Assembly (NCBI RefSeq): GCF_013032455.1
Contig: NZ_WQCF01000002.1
Location: 124,001-188,000 of the forward strand
From: Ruegeria atlantica
Lineage (GTDB): Bacteria > Pseudomonadota > Alphaproteobacteria > Rhodobacterales > Rhodobacteraceae
Direction: 5' to 3'
DNA length: 64,000 nt
The position numbers were made by a program, and so were the translations under genes. The number at the start of each line of letters is the position of its first letter. The stretch's first letter is position 1. The notes under the pieces are model-generated. The model worked only from the letters and a program-made list of their open reading frames with translations. It was not told the DNA's origin and made no database searches. Of the stretch, positions 1-9,643 are shown piece by piece.

Positions 1-249
1 GTCTTCCATCGGCAGATCAAAGAAGCGGCGGGTCACGTCAAAAACTTGATCAACGAAGCTCTGCGTGATGCCGTGGTTTTTTACATACATGAAGCCAGCA
101 TTCGACAGCGCCCAGCGGATTTCCTTCGCCACTTGCTGTTTGTCGCTGCCGTCTAGCAGCGGCGCGATGTCGATCACCGGTAGTCTGTCAAAGGATTCAC
201 GCTTGGCGCGCAGTTTGTCATCCAATTGAGCGAGGAGATCTTGTGCCAT
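1..249 (-). CDS. 2-oxoglutarate/Fe(II)-dependent oxygenase, N-terminal part
   Basis: Partial gene running off the left edge; 83 codons are present from an ATG at 247-249. The translation contains PVIDIAPLL followed by WALSNAGFMYVKNHGI and FDVTRRFFDLP. This is the typical N-terminal domain (DIOX_N) of isopenicillin-N-synthase-like non-haem iron oxygenases, in which a G-F-x-Y/F-x-x-N-H-G-I segment precedes the catalytic double-stranded beta-helix. The iron-binding HxD...H residues lie outside the window, so activity and substrate cannot be judged. A purine-rich GAGAACCCC stretch sits just upstream on the coding strand. The family assignment is good; the substrate is unknown. Confidence 0.85.
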   Translation of the reverse strand, partial: MAQDLLAQLDDKLRAKRESFDRLPVIDIAPLLDGSDKQQVAKEIRWALSNAGFMYVKNHGITQSFVDQVFDVTRRFFDLPMED

Positions 250-920
250 TGGGGTTCTCTTTTCCATCCTGAGAAAGGCCTGATTGCGCACGCTAAACTG
301 ACAGGGAGCGATTGTTTTTCAACATTCTAAAAATTCGAAGAGGCATGAAGGTGATTCATCTTAAAGATTTTAGTTTCGCAATTTACTGCAGCATTTTGTT
401 GGTTTCTGCCTAATACGGGTGAAATCAGCTCGTGACATATGCTTGATGAACGTACAATCTCCCCACTGAATTTTGTCGCTTGGCGCCGACGACCTCAGCG
501 ACCGGGTCTGCGAAGAAGTCGGATTTGAGGGTAAGTGTCTTTACGTTATCTTCCGGCGCTTCAAGAAATGCTGATACTCGTATCTGAAGCTGCTTGAGTG
601 GCGGCATTCCAATCGTCCAATGCCAGGAGCTTGTGATTTCGGACTGTTAGGGCCGCACTACGACAGCGGGGGCGCGGAAGCTATTTCGTATGACTGAATG
701 GGTGGCCAGGAAGCCGCCATTCACGGCATTTTGTGCGAACGCCCGCTTTGCCTTTATCAGTGGTGTTTCCAATAGGACTTACCCTGGGCAAATTGATCCT
801 AACGGTGGCGGCCAGACGCCAGCAATAATCTTCTGCTGTTCCAGCCAGGCCCGGAAACGTTCCCATCTATATCAAGATTATCTTTGAACGTCGTCACGAT
901 CATCTTTCTTTGGCTCTTTG
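250..920. other. 671-bp gap with no convincing gene
   Basis: Lies between the oxygenase and the short-chain dehydrogenase. Short open frames of about 60 codons exist on both strands (for example 425-607 and 681-866 minus), but none shows a recognisable motif, a good ribosome binding site or coding-type composition. The first 150 bp hold the oxygenase promoter region. I see no RNA gene or insertion sequence. Confidence 0.5.
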
Positions 921-1670
921 CTACCTTACCGCGCGGTTCATCCCGCCGTCGGACAGTATACTCTGACCATTGATATACCTGGCTCCATCGCTGGCGAGGA
1001 ACACGCAGGCTTGCCCAATTTCTTCGAAGGTTGCGGGTCGCTGAGCGGGGATTTCCCGGCGGGCCTGTTCTGACAGGTTAACGTTCTCACAGAATCCGGG
1101 CAGCAGGTTGTTCATGCGAATGTTATGCCGTGCATAGCGATCACCATAAAGTTTTGAGAAACTGTGCAGAGCACCGCGCAACATGCTCATGGGATAGGGT
1201 GCTCGCGGTTCGATTGTATTCATGGACGAGATATTTACGAACGCACCGCCGCCTTGTTCGATCAGAATAGGCGTGACGATGCGTGCAATCTTCACAACGT
1301 TAAGCACATACATGTCCAGACTTTCGTGCCACAACTCATCGCTGAGTTCCAAAAGCGGGCCATCAAAGTCAGGATCGAAACCGACAGTTTTAATGGCTTC
1401 CGGTACTGTACCCCCATGCCCCATATTGCTGACGATTGCATCAATACGTCCGTACTTGCTCATGGTGTCGTCGATCATCGCTTGCAAATCATCGACATCC
1501 AGCACCGAGCCTCGGCGGCCAATGCCCCCAAGCTCCTCTGCCAATTCAACCGAGCGATTGGATGGGGACATCAGTGAGACCTTGTAGCCTGCCTTTGCCA
1601 TTTCAATGGCGCAGCCCCGGCCAATGCCTTGTCCGGTCCCTGTCATCAGCGCGACTTTGGTATCGGGCAT
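921..1670 (-). CDS. SDR-family protein with non-canonical active site
   Basis: 249 residues, the usual length of a classical short-chain dehydrogenase/reductase. The N-terminal nucleotide-binding motif is intact (T10-G-x-x-x-G-I-G17). The core NISS serines (148/149) are present, and the C-terminal IRMNNLLPGF and ILSDGG segments fit the fold. The catalytic YxxxK is not: Tyr159 is followed at +4 by Met163, and the residue aligning best with the Lys is Arg165. The protein may therefore have lost or altered oxidoreductase activity. It is transcribed away from the LysR gene at 1787, a common regulator-target arrangement. Family membership is well supported; the reaction is unknown. Confidence 0.85.
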   Translation of the reverse strand: MPDTKVALMTGTGQGIGRGCAIEMAKAGYKVSLMSPSNRSVELAEELGGIGRRGSVLDVDDLQAMIDDTMSKYGRIDAIVSNMGHGGTVPEAIKTVGFDPDFDGPLLELSDELWHESLDMYVLNVVKIARIVTPILIEQGGGAFVNISSMNTIEPRAPYPMSMLRGALHSFSKLYGDRYARHNIRMNNLLPGFCENVNLSEQARREIPAQRPATFEEIGQACVFLASDGARYINGQSILSDGGMNRAVR

Positions 1671-1786
1671 GGTATGTCCTTTCTTTGGGCAGATGATGTG
1701 AGGTTTTCTGGGTTGAATTCAGGGTAGCCCTAGTAAACCGGCAGTTCCTATCGAGTTTTTTGAACATTGCTGTTAGATTTTCTCAT

Positions 1787-2665
1787 ATGGCGGAAAACCT
1801 CAGACACCTTCGTGCCCTTCAGGCATTTGACGAAACCGCAACCCATTCCAGCCTGACCAAGGCAGCGGATGTTCTGAACGTCACCCACGGGGCGATCAGC
1901 CGGCAAATCAAGTTGCTGGAACTGCATCTTGGCGTGACGCTTTTTCACCGCCGCCCAAATGGCGTGGAACTGACCCAAGCCGGGGAACGCCTGTATCAGT
2001 CAACGCGGGGGGCGTTTTCGGCCTTGCAACTCGGTGTTTCGGAGGTGAAGCGATTACATCACCGCCAGTCTATTACGGTGTCTTTGTCGACGTCGTTGGC
2101 GCTCAAATGGCTTGTGCCGCTACTGAGTTCGTTTCAGCAAGAACATCCGGGTATCGCATTGTTGCTGGACACAAATGATGCCTTTGCGGAATTCGATACG
2201 TCCGAGGTGGATGTTGCCCTGCGGTTTGGGCAACCTAGCTGGGACGGGTTGTATCATGAGCAGATAAGACAAGAGGAACTGGTAGTCGTGGCCGCGCCGT
2301 CCCTTGTTGGCAAAACTCGCCTACCGATGCGCGCCGAGGACGTGGCTGACCTGCCGTTATTGCACGATGCCTTCAACGTCGGATGGGAAAGCTGGGCAGC
2401 GCAAGTTGGGCTGAGCGCTGATCGGATCAATTCGCAGAGCATCAAATACGTAGATAGCGCTGTTCTGCTGGAGGCTGCAATTGACGGACAGGGTGTGGCA
2501 TTGGCCAGACGTCTTCTGGCGGCCAGGGACTTGGAGCTTGGACGACTGATCCGTCTCGATGAAAGCCGTATTCCACTGGATCGCGGGCTCTACTTTGTGT
2601 GCCGACGCGGCGACCAGGAACGGGTTACGGTAAGAATTTTCAAGAAATGGCTCATGTCGCTTTGA
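1787..2665 (+). CDS. LysR-family transcriptional regulator (GcvA-like)
   Basis: About 292 residues from the ATG at 1787; a TTG at 1760 would add nine residues. The N-terminal winged helix-turn-helix is clear: LRHLRALQAFDE, then SLTKAADVLNVTHGAISRQIKLLE. A type-2 periplasmic-binding-like effector domain follows (SLSTSLALKWLVPLL, EVDVALRFG). The wording of the HTH and RFG segments is closest to GcvA-type LysR proteins. It is divergent from the SDR gene with 116 bp between start codons, so it probably controls that gene and itself. The inducer cannot be told from sequence. Confidence 0.92.
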   Translation: MAENLRHLRALQAFDETATHSSLTKAADVLNVTHGAISRQIKLLELHLGVTLFHRRPNGVELTQAGERLYQSTRGAFSALQLGVSEVKRLHHRQSITVSLSTSLALKWLVPLLSSFQQEHPGIALLLDTNDAFAEFDTSEVDVALRFGQPSWDGLYHEQIRQEELVVVAAPSLVGKTRLPMRAEDVADLPLLHDAFNVGWESWAAQVGLSADRINSQSIKYVDSAVLLEAAIDGQGVALARRLLAARDLELGRLIRLDESRIPLDRGLYFVCRRGDQERVTVRIFKKWLMSL

Positions 2666-3073
2666 TCTTTATGTCCGCGATGCGCAAATTGGCTTGGATT
2701 TGTGGATAGAAATTGCTGCGCGCACCCAGTCAAACGGGCCGCGTCGCAGCGTCGAGCCGACGCTGTGAATGGCGTGTTAGGGCCGTTCTTGCCCTATCTA
2801 ATGGTGCTTTCTCTGGTTCGGGGCCAGTTAGGTAAGCTATGCAGGATAGTGACGAGCTTTCTAGCGACGGTTGTGGTGATGACTCTGTGCGTTTTTGTCG
2901 AAACATCACGGCACCTACACAAGAGATCGTTTAGAACTTGCGGTAAGTAGGCAAAGCCTGAGCAGAAGACTCATCCAATTAGCCGATCAGAGCCAATATC
3001 ATCTTATTCTTAAAGTACTGTAACGCCCAATAAAATTGGCTACCCTCATCATGCTCAGTGAATTTGTCCGACC
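2666..3073. other. 408-bp gap between lysR and acr3, no feature recognised
   Basis: The gap separates the ends of two convergent genes (LysR and acr3). An open frame at 2702-2950 has no motif and poor composition. No strong terminator hairpin with a T tract was found by eye. Confidence 0.4.
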
Positions 3074-4120
3074 TTAAGACTGAAGCTCTTTGCCTCCGAG
3101 CGTATCCAGTGGATCCGGGAATCGGGCACGGGTGCGGTTGGCAAATGCCACCAGAGAAAGCATCACCGGCACTTCGACCAGAACGCCCACAACTGTTGCC
3201 AGGGCTGCACCAGAGTTCAGGCCGAATAGGCTGATGGCGACGGCAACGGCCAGCTCGAAAAAGTTCGACGTGCCGATCATGGCGCAGGGGGCAGCTATGC
3301 GGTGAGGAACCTTCAGCGCGTAAGCTGCACCGTAGGCCAACGCAAAGATTCCATAGCTTTGGATCAGAATAGGCACCGCGATCAGAACGATAACGAAAGG
3401 TTTTGCCAGAATGGTTTGACTTTGCAGGCCGAACAGGATGACGACTGTGACGATCAGGCCCATGATCGACCAAGGCTTCACCTTAGTTGAGAAAGCGTCG
3501 ATGGCCGCTTGAGAGCCCAGCTTTCTGCGTGTGATTAGGCCAGCGATCAGGGGTAGAACTACATAGAGCACTGTGGCCAATACCAGTGTTTGCCACGGGA
3601 CCGAGATGTCGGTGACCCCCAACAGGAACGCCACGATAGGGGCAAAGGCCACAACCATTATCAAGTCGTTCACAGACACCTGAACCAACGTATAGGTCGC
3701 GTCGCCCTTGGTCAGTTGGGACCAAACAAACACCATCGCGGTGCAGGGGGCCGCGCCCAACAGGATCAGGCCCGCAGTGTATTGTGCTGCATCTTCAGGC
3801 TGAACCCAGGGGGCGAAGAAATAGTCAAAGAAAAGTACCGCTAGCAGAGCCATGGTAAATGGTTTGATCAGCCAATTGACCACCAGCGTCACGATCAGCC
3901 CTCTTGGTTGGCGCGCGACACCAACGACTGCGCCGAAATCGACACCGACCATCATGGGGTAAACCATAGCCCAGATCAGAACAGCTACCACCAGATTGAC
4001 ACTGGCGACTTCGGCAGAAGCCACAAGAGCGACAAGATTTGGTGCGGCCAGGCCGATCAGAACTCCACCAACCATTGCAAGGGCAACCCAGACGGTCAGA
4101 TAACGCTCAAAGATGCTCAT
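3074..4120 (-). CDS. acr3: Acr3-family arsenite efflux permease
   Basis: 348 residues with about ten hydrophobic segments, the normal size for Acr3. Characteristic pieces are [14 protein letters not shown], the [15 protein letters not shown] segment containing the conserved transmembrane cysteine (Cys126), and [13 protein letters not shown]. The protein exports arsenite across the inner membrane by proton exchange. It is the last gene of the arsenic operon, and its ATG overlaps the arsJ stop codon by four bases (ATGA at 4117-4120), which implies translational coupling. With ArsC reducing arsenate, Acr3 gives the classical arsenite exit route beside the ArsJ route. Confidence 0.95.
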   Translation of the reverse strand: MSIFERYLTVWVALAMVGGVLIGLAAPNLVALVASAEVASVNLVVAVLIWAMVYPMMVGVDFGAVVGVARQPRGLIVTLVVNWLIKPFTMALLAVLFFDYFFAPWVQPEDAAQYTAGLILLGAAPCTAMVFVWSQLTKGDATYTLVQVSVNDLIMVVAFAPIVAFLLGVTDISVPWQTLVLATVLYVVLPLIAGLITRRKLGSQAAIDAFSTKVKPWSIMGLIVTVVILFGLQSQTILAKPFVIVLIAVPILIQSYGIFALAYGAAYALKVPHRIAAPCAMIGTSNFFELAVAVAISLFGLNSGAALATVVGVLVEVPVMLSLVAFANRTRARFPDPLDTLGGKELQS

Positions 4121-5382
4121 GTGTACGCCTCAGTTGTTTGATCGGTGAGCTTGCCCGAGGTCAGCGCTGCCAGCGCGACCATCAAAGCGGCAGTGCCCAA
4201 GACCAGGGGCAACCCTGCGACCTGATAGGTGAAGCCGGATAGGACGGTGCCCACAAGGCGGCCCGTTGCGTTGGCCATGTAGTAAAAGCCCACATCCATC
4301 GTCACCCGTTCAGACTTGGTGAATGCTAGGATCAGATAAGAATGCAGCGCAGAATTCACCGCGAATATGACTCCGAACACCAACAGGCCCAGAACCAGTG
4401 CAACGGTCAGCCAAGCCTGCGGCCCCGAGGACAGCAGGGCGGCGAGGGTGAGCGCGGCGGGTACGCAAAACAGCGTCGCGGCCCAGCTGCGGGCGGCGCG
4501 GATCAGGTCGCCTTCTGTACGTTCACTCGCGCGCAGAATTTTGGGTGCGCTGGCCTGAACGGCTCCGTAGAGGATGACCCAGACCGCCATGAAGGTACCG
4601 ATCATAAAGAACGCGGCGCGGTTGCCTTCTTCTGTGCCATCGGACAGCACGGCGTAGAAATAGATCGGAATGCCGACCACGAACCACACGTCCCGCGCGC
4701 CGAACAGAAAGACACGCGCAGCCGATAACCAGTTTACGTTGGCCGATTTCGAAAAGACCTCGGAGAACTTTGTACCCTTGCGCCCTTTGGGCAGCCCTGG
4801 TGGCATAAAGACAATTATCGCAATCAGGATGATTGCCAGAACAGCCGCCATAACGAGGATCGCCATCATAAATCCCAGCGTCGCAAGCATTGCAGCGCCC
4901 AGCAGGAAGCCCAGCCCTTTTACGGCGTTTTTTGATCCGGTTAGAATCGCAACCCAGCGAAACAGCCCTCCGCCTTCGGTGGGGGCGAGCAACTTCACAG
5001 AAGATTTCGAGGACATTTTCGCAAGATCTTTGGCTACACCGCTGGCTCCCTGCACCATCATTACGAATGCCACCGAAGCCCCGATGGTCCAGTTCGGATC
5101 AATCTGTGTCATCGCCAGCAGCGCCAAAACCTGCAGTCCCAGCCCGGCATAGAGGGTGGAGGTCAGCCCGAACCGGGCGGCAATCCAGCCTGCAGTCAAG
5201 TTGGTGACGATGCCCGCAATCTCATACAGGACAAACAGATAAGCCAGCTGTACCGGAGAGAATCCCATCGTATGAAAGTGCAGAAGCACCAGCATTCGTA
5301 GGGCTCCGTCGGTCAGCATAAAGGCCCAATAGGCCGCCGTAACCGCGATATAGGCCGACAAACCTTTGGGCCGCTGTGTCAC
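4117..5382 (-). CDS. arsJ: ArsJ, MFS exporter for organoarsenical (1-arseno-3-phosphoglycerate)
   Basis: 421 residues from a GTG at 5380-5382, chosen because it forms a GTGA overlap with the gapdh stop. A longer in-frame extension (to 5451) would run far into gapdh and lacks support. The protein begins [36 protein letters not shown] and has about twelve membrane segments, as expected of ArsJ-type major facilitator proteins. Known ArsJ proteins export 1-arseno-3-phosphoglycerate made by a neighbouring GAPDH, a pathway of arsenate resistance. The direct gapdh-arsJ pairing here matches that and strengthens the assignment. Confidence 0.93.
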   Translation of the reverse strand: MTQRPKGLSAYIAVTAAYWAFMLTDGALRMLVLLHFHTMGFSPVQLAYLFVLYEIAGIVTNLTAGWIAARFGLTSTLYAGLGLQVLALLAMTQIDPNWTIGASVAFVMMVQGASGVAKDLAKMSSKSSVKLLAPTEGGGLFRWVAILTGSKNAVKGLGFLLGAAMLATLGFMMAILVMAAVLAIILIAIIVFMPPGLPKGRKGTKFSEVFSKSANVNWLSAARVFLFGARDVWFVVGIPIYFYAVLSDGTEEGNRAAFFMIGTFMAVWVILYGAVQASAPKILRASERTEGDLIRAARSWAATLFCVPAALTLAALLSSGPQAWLTVALVLGLLVFGVIFAVNSALHSYLILAFTKSERVTMDVGFYYMANATGRLVGTVLSGFTYQVAGLPLVLGTAALMVALAALTSGKLTDQTTEAYT

Positions 5383-6377
5383 AGCGAAGCTCCAACCATC
5401 AGTGCCACGTCGACCAGACGGTGGGCATAGCCCATCTCGTTGTCGTACCACGCATAGATCTTCACCTGCGTCCCGTTCACTACCATGGTCGAGGGCGCAT
5501 CGACGATCGAAGACCGTTCGTCATTGGTGTAATCGGTCGAGACCAGTGGGCGGGTCTCGTAACCCAAAATGCCCTTCAACTCGCCCTCGGCTGCGGCTTT
5601 GACGATGGCGTTGACCTCCTCAGCGGTGGTTTCGCGTTCCACCTCGAACACGCAGTCGGTCAGTGAGGCGTTCAGCAGCGGCACCCGCACGGCGTGACCG
5701 TTCAAACGCCCCTTGAGTTCCGGATAGATCAGCGTGATCGCCGTGGCCGAACCGGTGGTTGTCGGGATCAGCGAGTTCAGCGCCGACCGCGCGCGGCGCA
5801 GGTCCTTGGCGGGGCGGTCCACGATAGTCTGCGTATTAGTCACGTCATGGATTGTGGTCATTGAGCCGTGGCGAATGCTTAGATTCTCGTGGATCACTTT
5901 GACAACCGGAGCCAGACAATTGGTGGTGCAGGATGCGGCTGTCACGATCTGATGGATTGCCGGGTCGTAGGTCTCGTCATTGACGCCAACGACGATATTG
6001 GCGGTCGGACCATCTTTGACCGGGGCGGAAACTACAACCTTCTTCACACCAGCCTCGAAATACGGGGTCAGCTTGGCCTCGGTTTTGAAGATGCCGGTAC
6101 AATCAATCACCACGTCTACACCGTCCAGCGGCAGAGCGGTTAAATCTTTGGTGCCGATAAAAGGCAGGTGGGTGCCATTGATGGTGATGCTGTCGGTGTC
6201 ATGTTCAAACGTCGCGTCCCAGCGGCCATGCACCGTGTCAAATTCCAGCAGGTGAGCGTGCATTTCGGGGCCGCCAACCGCATCGTTGATCCATGCGATC
6301 CGGGCGCCCTTTTCCAACAACGGTTTCAGGGCCAGCTTTCCCATCCGGCCCAGGCCGTTCAGTGCGTAGGTCGTCAT
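5379..6377 (-). CDS. gapdh: ArsJ-associated glyceraldehyde-3-phosphate dehydrogenase
   Basis: 332 residues, complete type-I GAPDH. The NAD-binding start is [20 protein letters not shown], the catalytic motif is ASCTTNC with Cys150, and the C-terminal [14 protein letters not shown] is intact. In arsenic operons this enzyme uses arsenate in place of phosphate to make 1-arseno-3-phosphoglycerate, which ArsJ exports. Its ATG overlaps the upstream arsR-arsC stop by one base (TAATG) and its stop overlaps the arsJ GTG, so it is embedded in the operon and not a central-metabolism copy. The GR(M)G N terminus (usual GRIGR) is somewhat divergent, in keeping with a dedicated paralogue. Confidence 0.93.
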   Translation of the reverse strand: MTTYALNGLGRMGKLALKPLLEKGARIAWINDAVGGPEMHAHLLEFDTVHGRWDATFEHDTDSITINGTHLPFIGTKDLTALPLDGVDVVIDCTGIFKTEAKLTPYFEAGVKKVVVSAPVKDGPTANIVVGVNDETYDPAIHQIVTAASCTTNCLAPVVKVIHENLSIRHGSMTTIHDVTNTQTIVDRPAKDLRRARSALNSLIPTTTGSATAITLIYPELKGRLNGHAVRVPLLNASLTDCVFEVERETTAEEVNAIVKAAAEGELKGILGYETRPLVSTDYTNDERSSIVDAPSTMVVNGTQVKIYAWYDNEMGYAHRLVDVALMVGASL

Positions 6378-7207
6378 TATTCTTCCTCAACAGATGTTCT
6401 GCCGATGTCATCGACCGCAGATTGCAATGCGATCCGGTCGAGGCTCTCGACGGGCAAAGAGCTAAAGGCCTGAATCCGGCGCTTGAGAGCACCGTAGGCG
6501 TTTTGGAAGGCCAGGCTTTTCTCGGCGTCGGTGCCTTCGGTGTTGACCGGGTCAGTCATGCCCCAATGGCCACTGATCGGCTGGCCTTCCCAGGCGGGGC
6601 ATTCTTCGATTGCGGCCTTGTTGCATACGGTGAACACAAAATCCAATTTTGGCGCATTCGGGCCTGAAAATTCGGATATGTTCTTTGCCCGCAGAATATC
6701 GGTGTTGTGCCCCTTGTCTTTCAGAACTTGCATCGCGAATGGGTTCAGTTCGGAACTAGGTTTGGTTCCAGCAGAAAAGACATTGAACCGATCGCCGGCA
6801 ATATCTCGCAGTAGTGACTCGGCAAAAATGGAGCGCGCCGAGTTGCCGACACATATGAATAATACATTAAATTTCCGATCCGTCATTTTGCTGTTTCCTT
6901 GCTCCAAGGGCATGCAGATATCAGGGCGACCACGGCAGCAATCATTCAGCAAAAAGCCGAGCATGTGCTGCACATTTTTCATTTCAACTGAATAGAGCAG
7001 AGAGGTTCCCGACCGCTCTTGCGTCACCAGACCTGAGCGCTGCAGGGCGTTCAGGTAATTCGACAGGGTGCTGGGCTTGATGTCCAGTTCTGTCGCCAGC
7101 TCGCCTGCGGAAACAGTGTCAGGAAAACGTCGCATTAACATGCGAAACACCGAAATGCGTTGCGGATGGCCGAGGATGGCTAGTTGGCTTGCAGTCTCTT
7201 CTATCAT
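6377..7207 (-). CDS. arsRC: ArsR-ArsC fusion: arsenic repressor joined to arsenate reductase
   Basis: 276 residues. Residues 1-100 are an ArsR/SmtB winged helix ([44 protein letters not shown]) ending with a Cys-rich tail, Cys90, Cys91 and Cys98, plausible arsenite ligands. Residues 112-250 are a low-molecular-weight-phosphatase-type arsenate reductase ([14 protein letters not shown] with nucleophile Cys119; Cys195 and Cys203 fit the redox relay). One continuous frame links the two. The start codon lies inside a perfect palindrome (7205-7222) that is probably its own operator. It leads the operon arsRC-gapdh-arsJ-acr3. Confidence 0.93.
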   Translation of the reverse strand: MIEETASQLAILGHPQRISVFRMLMRRFPDTVSAGELATELDIKPSTLSNYLNALQRSGLVTQERSGTSLLYSVEMKNVQHMLGFLLNDCCRGRPDICMPLEQGNSKMTDRKFNVLFICVGNSARSIFAESLLRDIAGDRFNVFSAGTKPSSELNPFAMQVLKDKGHNTDILRAKNISEFSGPNAPKLDFVFTVCNKAAIEECPAWEGQPISGHWGMTDPVNTEGTDAEKSLAFQNAYGALKRRIQAFSSLPVESLDRIALQSAVDDIGRTSVEEE

Positions 7208-7222
7208 ATTTCATGAAATATG
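7205..7222. promoter_or_regulatory. Perfect 18-bp palindrome, putative ArsR operator over the start codon
   Basis: CATATTTCATGAAATATG reads identically on both strands. Its left end is the reverse complement of the arsRC initiation codon, so bound repressor would cover the translation start as well as block transcription. ArsR-family operators are AT-rich imperfect palindromes near the promoter. The function is inferred from position and symmetry. Confidence 0.6.
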
Positions 7223-7250
7223 GAAATAGATTTGTGGCGTCAATCAACAT

Positions 7251-7452
7251 TGCGAACTTTTACAAAAGTTTCATACTTCGATTTTTCGGCTGGATTCTTG
7301 GGCAGGGGGGCTGACGCATAGTAATGTGTCTCGCAGATCAGTACCTTCGTCAAAAACAAGCTTGGAGCCCTACAAAGTCAAACTGGCGGCATCAATCCGA
7401 CGTTATACTTCAACAAAGTGCAAACTTCACCTTGCGAACTTATCGAAAGTTT
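7251..7452. repeat. Two related short inverted repeats upstream of the arsenic operon
   Basis: At 7251-7271 and 7433-7452 there are two copies of a ~20-bp element that begins TGCGAACTT and ends AAAGTTT, each internally near-palindromic (AACTT...AAGTT). They flank about 160 bp without genes. They could be regulator sites or hairpins; the second overlaps the downstream flank of the host tRNA-Thr. No function can be assigned. Confidence 0.35.
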
Positions 7453-7492
7453 TGGTTCCATTTCTAAATTTTATGGGTGTCAAAAGTAAGAG

Positions 7493-7537
7493 TGGTGCCG
7501 CATGAGGGACTTGAACCCCCGACCCATCGCTTACGAA
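7493..7537 (-). pseudogene. 3' part of split host tRNA-Thr(CGU)
   Basis: On the minus strand this reads anticodon loop, anticodon 3' stem GCGAT, variable region, T arm GGGGG-TTCAAGT-CCCTC, acceptor ATGCGGC, A and CCA. There is no 5' half next to it: the sequence beyond 7537 does not contain a D arm or GCCGCAT acceptor strand. The missing 5' part is found 16.4 kb away at 23959-23997. 7493-7537 (45 nt) plus 23967-23997 (31 nt) gives a 76-nt tRNA with perfect acceptor GCCGCAT/ATGCGGC and anticodon stem ATCGC/GCGAT. Confidence 0.9.
7530..7537. repeat. Left attachment core (att)
   Basis: CTTACGAA, identical to 23959-23966. It corresponds to the anticodon loop TTCGTAA plus one stem base of the split tRNA-Thr. 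Identity stops abruptly outside these eight bases on both sides, which marks the strand-exchange region. Confidence 0.85.
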
Positions 7538-7670
7538 TTTTAACGTCGAGTTATTGCACGGTGGTAGACAGCGCCACAGGAAGTCTCATAAGGCTCTACA
7601 ATTGCTTGACTAATTTAGGATTCGCCCTTGGACATCATCGCACAGCGTTTCAGAGCTTTTGACGACCACG

Positions 7671-7725
7671 CCCTACTAATGCCCTACTAACCCAATTTGT
7701 AGGACCCTACTAATTGACCCTACCC
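7671..7725. repeat. Cluster of CCCTACTA boxes, putative integrase arm sites (left)
   Basis: Exact CCCTACTA occurs at 7671-7678, 7682-7689 and 7705-7712, with a weaker CCCTACCC at 7718-7725. The same octamer occurs twice near the right end (23880-23887, 23891-23898). Short direct repeats close to the attachment core on both sides are what tyrosine integrases use as arm-type binding sites. Function inferred from distribution. Confidence 0.65.
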
Positions 7726-7971
7726 ATTCGACGAGTCTGTAGGCACCTCAACAACGAACGCTCTCGCATATCTCACTTCACAAATCACCGCGTGGGACAC
7801 TCAGCATCGGTTTGCCAACATCATACATTGATGTGTTAGGGTCGTTTTTGCTGATCAATTGGGAGCAATCGATAAAGCAATCTAAACAACAAAGCGGCTA
7901 TGTGATTGGTGGACAGAAACCGCCCAGTCCTCGAAGGGTTGCACTGGGCGGTAAGGAGCAGCGATAGATCA

Positions 7972-8454
7972 CTAGAGATAGCCGCGAAGCTCAAGCCTCT
8001 GCTGGAGCGGTAACATCGCCACAACCGCCTTTAGGAGTTCCAGTAGCCGACGGTCTTCGTCCATTTCTTGATCAAAAAACTGGGGCTTCAACACCATTAT
8101 TCGAACTTTCTTCCTAGGCGAACGCCCCATGCCGCCAAGCCAGTCCGTTAGTTCTTCATGATAATGCTGATAGTCCGTGGTCCCCGGCTGGAGTTCATCA
8201 AAAAAATCCTTAAGGATCCACTCAGTATTGCGACCATCTAAGTCTTTGTAATTATCAAGATAAATCTTAGAATCTAGTTTCTTGTAACCGACGAACTTTG
8301 AAAAGCCGAAGCGAGGATGGTCTTTGTCACGCGTATCGACATACCAAGCGTGAACAAGGCCAAGCCTCTCAACCAACTCTGGGGATTGAGCCAACTCGGT
8401 TTGCAACCGGTCAATATTGTCCAGCGCTTGTTGAGCATCAGAAATCAAATTCAT
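7972..8454 (-). CDS. Hypothetical protein, 160 residues
   Basis: Unrecognised. Starts MNLISDAQQALDNIDRLQTEL, a predicted amphipathic helix, followed by an alpha/beta-looking segment (VHAWYVDTRDKDHPRFGFSKFVGY, KIYLDNYKDLDGRNTEW) and a charged helical C terminus (MDEDRRLLELLKAVVAM). No signal peptide or membrane segment. It is the first gene inside the left end of the element and stands alone on the minus strand. Its place next to a DUF3800 gene and a restriction-like locus suggests, but does not show, a defence or accessory role. Confidence 0.6.
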   Translation of the reverse strand: MNLISDAQQALDNIDRLQTELAQSPELVERLGLVHAWYVDTRDKDHPRFGFSKFVGYKKLDSKIYLDNYKDLDGRNTEWILKDFFDELQPGTTDYQHYHEELTDWLGGMGRSPRKKVRIMVLKPQFFDQEMDEDRRLLELLKAVVAMLPLQQRLELRGYL

Positions 8455-8703
8455 AATCAGCCTCCTTCACCTACTTCGTGGTAGGTGGCATGTGTCGGCC
8501 ATCCAGTCAAGTACCACGTGGTAGATGAAGTACGAAATTTGATCGACATAAGCGAACTCGCAAAGAGACCCATCAGGAAGATGTGGTGCACTCAAATCGC
8601 CGATATAGATGGCTGCTGAGGCCCACAACGCGGCTAACATAGCGAGGAAAGCAGACAGTCACTTAATGTCCATTTTGTTGAGCGGATTGGAATATCCGAC
8701 AGG

Positions 8704-9510
8704 TCATCGGGGTCTGGCTATTCGCTGTGCTTTTGACCGAGGTTGTGCCGATACAGGGTCGACATATTGATACAGTTCGTCGTGCCAATCCTTAACTTCG
8801 GTCTCTCCGAGTTGAGAAGCATCAAGTTCGAAACCAAGCAAGTATCGATTTCCATTGTGTGAAATCCCGACAGCAGATGCCGGTCCGGCACTTCCTAGCC
8901 GGACTATTTGGGGTGAACCGCCGGTAAACTTATCTGCGCCGGAGGCCAAATGGTCAATAAATGCCCAATAAACAGCTCGGCTCATGTATCCTTGCTGTTT
9001 GGCATGCACAGCAGCGTACATCTTCATGAAGTCATTCTCGTCAGTACCAAAAGCTCGGATGAGCATTGACTGCGCACCGCCCGTTTGAATCGCTGTAGTC
9101 TTTCCCGCCCCCTTTCCAGGCGCGAAGAAAATGGAAAAGATTTGAAGTGGTAGAGAATTCTGTCGGTCGTCGCGCGTCGCGTAAACTATCTCGACGGATC
9201 GAGTTTTAGGAAAGCTCCCAATGGTAGCATCAAGGTATGACTTGTATTTTGACACACGCAGAGCCGGATCTGGTGAGCGCGCACCTAACGATTTGGTGTC
9301 TATTGCATCTATTAGCTGCGCAAGCGCCGTTTGCGGCGGCAGCGCCTCTCCGACAAATCCGAACACATCCGGAAAAACTTTAGAGAAGAACAACTTCTTT
9401 CCGCAGTCCCAGACATTTCCCGCATCATCCCCGAACCGACTGTCAGAACAAAGATTTAGAGTCTGTCGCTTATTTTGATCGACAGATTTCCAGCAAACCA
9501 TCGTAGTCAT
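8704..9510 (-). CDS. Hypothetical protein with possible HslV/proteasome-like Ntn-hydrolase start
   Basis: 268 residues from ATG at 9510. The N terminus MTTMVCWKS..., with LCSDSRFGDDAG, KKLFFSKVFPDVFGFVGEA downstream, resembles the layout of proteasome beta/HslV-type proteins: Thr2 after Met removal, an A/C-x-D-S-R strand, and a GF-x-G segment. Beyond about residue 110 the similarity is not clear, and a GKGAGKTT stretch near residues 132-139 is P-loop-like but lacks a context I trust. Divergent from the DUF3800 gene with a 133-bp shared upstream region. The fold is a guess from motif order; function unknown. Confidence 0.55.
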   Translation of the reverse strand: MTTMVCWKSVDQNKRQTLNLCSDSRFGDDAGNVWDCGKKLFFSKVFPDVFGFVGEALPPQTALAQLIDAIDTKSLGARSPDPALRVSKYKSYLDATIGSFPKTRSVEIVYATRDDRQNSLPLQIFSIFFAPGKGAGKTTAIQTGGAQSMLIRAFGTDENDFMKMYAAVHAKQQGYMSRAVYWAFIDHLASGADKFTGGSPQIVRLGSAGPASAVGISHNGNRYLLGFELDASQLGETEVKDWHDELYQYVDPVSAQPRSKAQRIARPR

Positions 9511-9643
9511 TTCAAAAATTCCATCCAGTTAGTTCCTTGTTACTAGCCCAGAGCTACCTCTTTCGGTAGTGTGAGTTCCAATTCTTGCCCGCGGCCGCTA
9601 CTGAGTTTCTGGCAGAGCCCGTGCCATTAATGAGGTACTGCAC

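Noticed and set aside
425-887. Short frames of 60-65 codons
   Set aside because: No ribosome site, no motif, overlapping in opposite directions.
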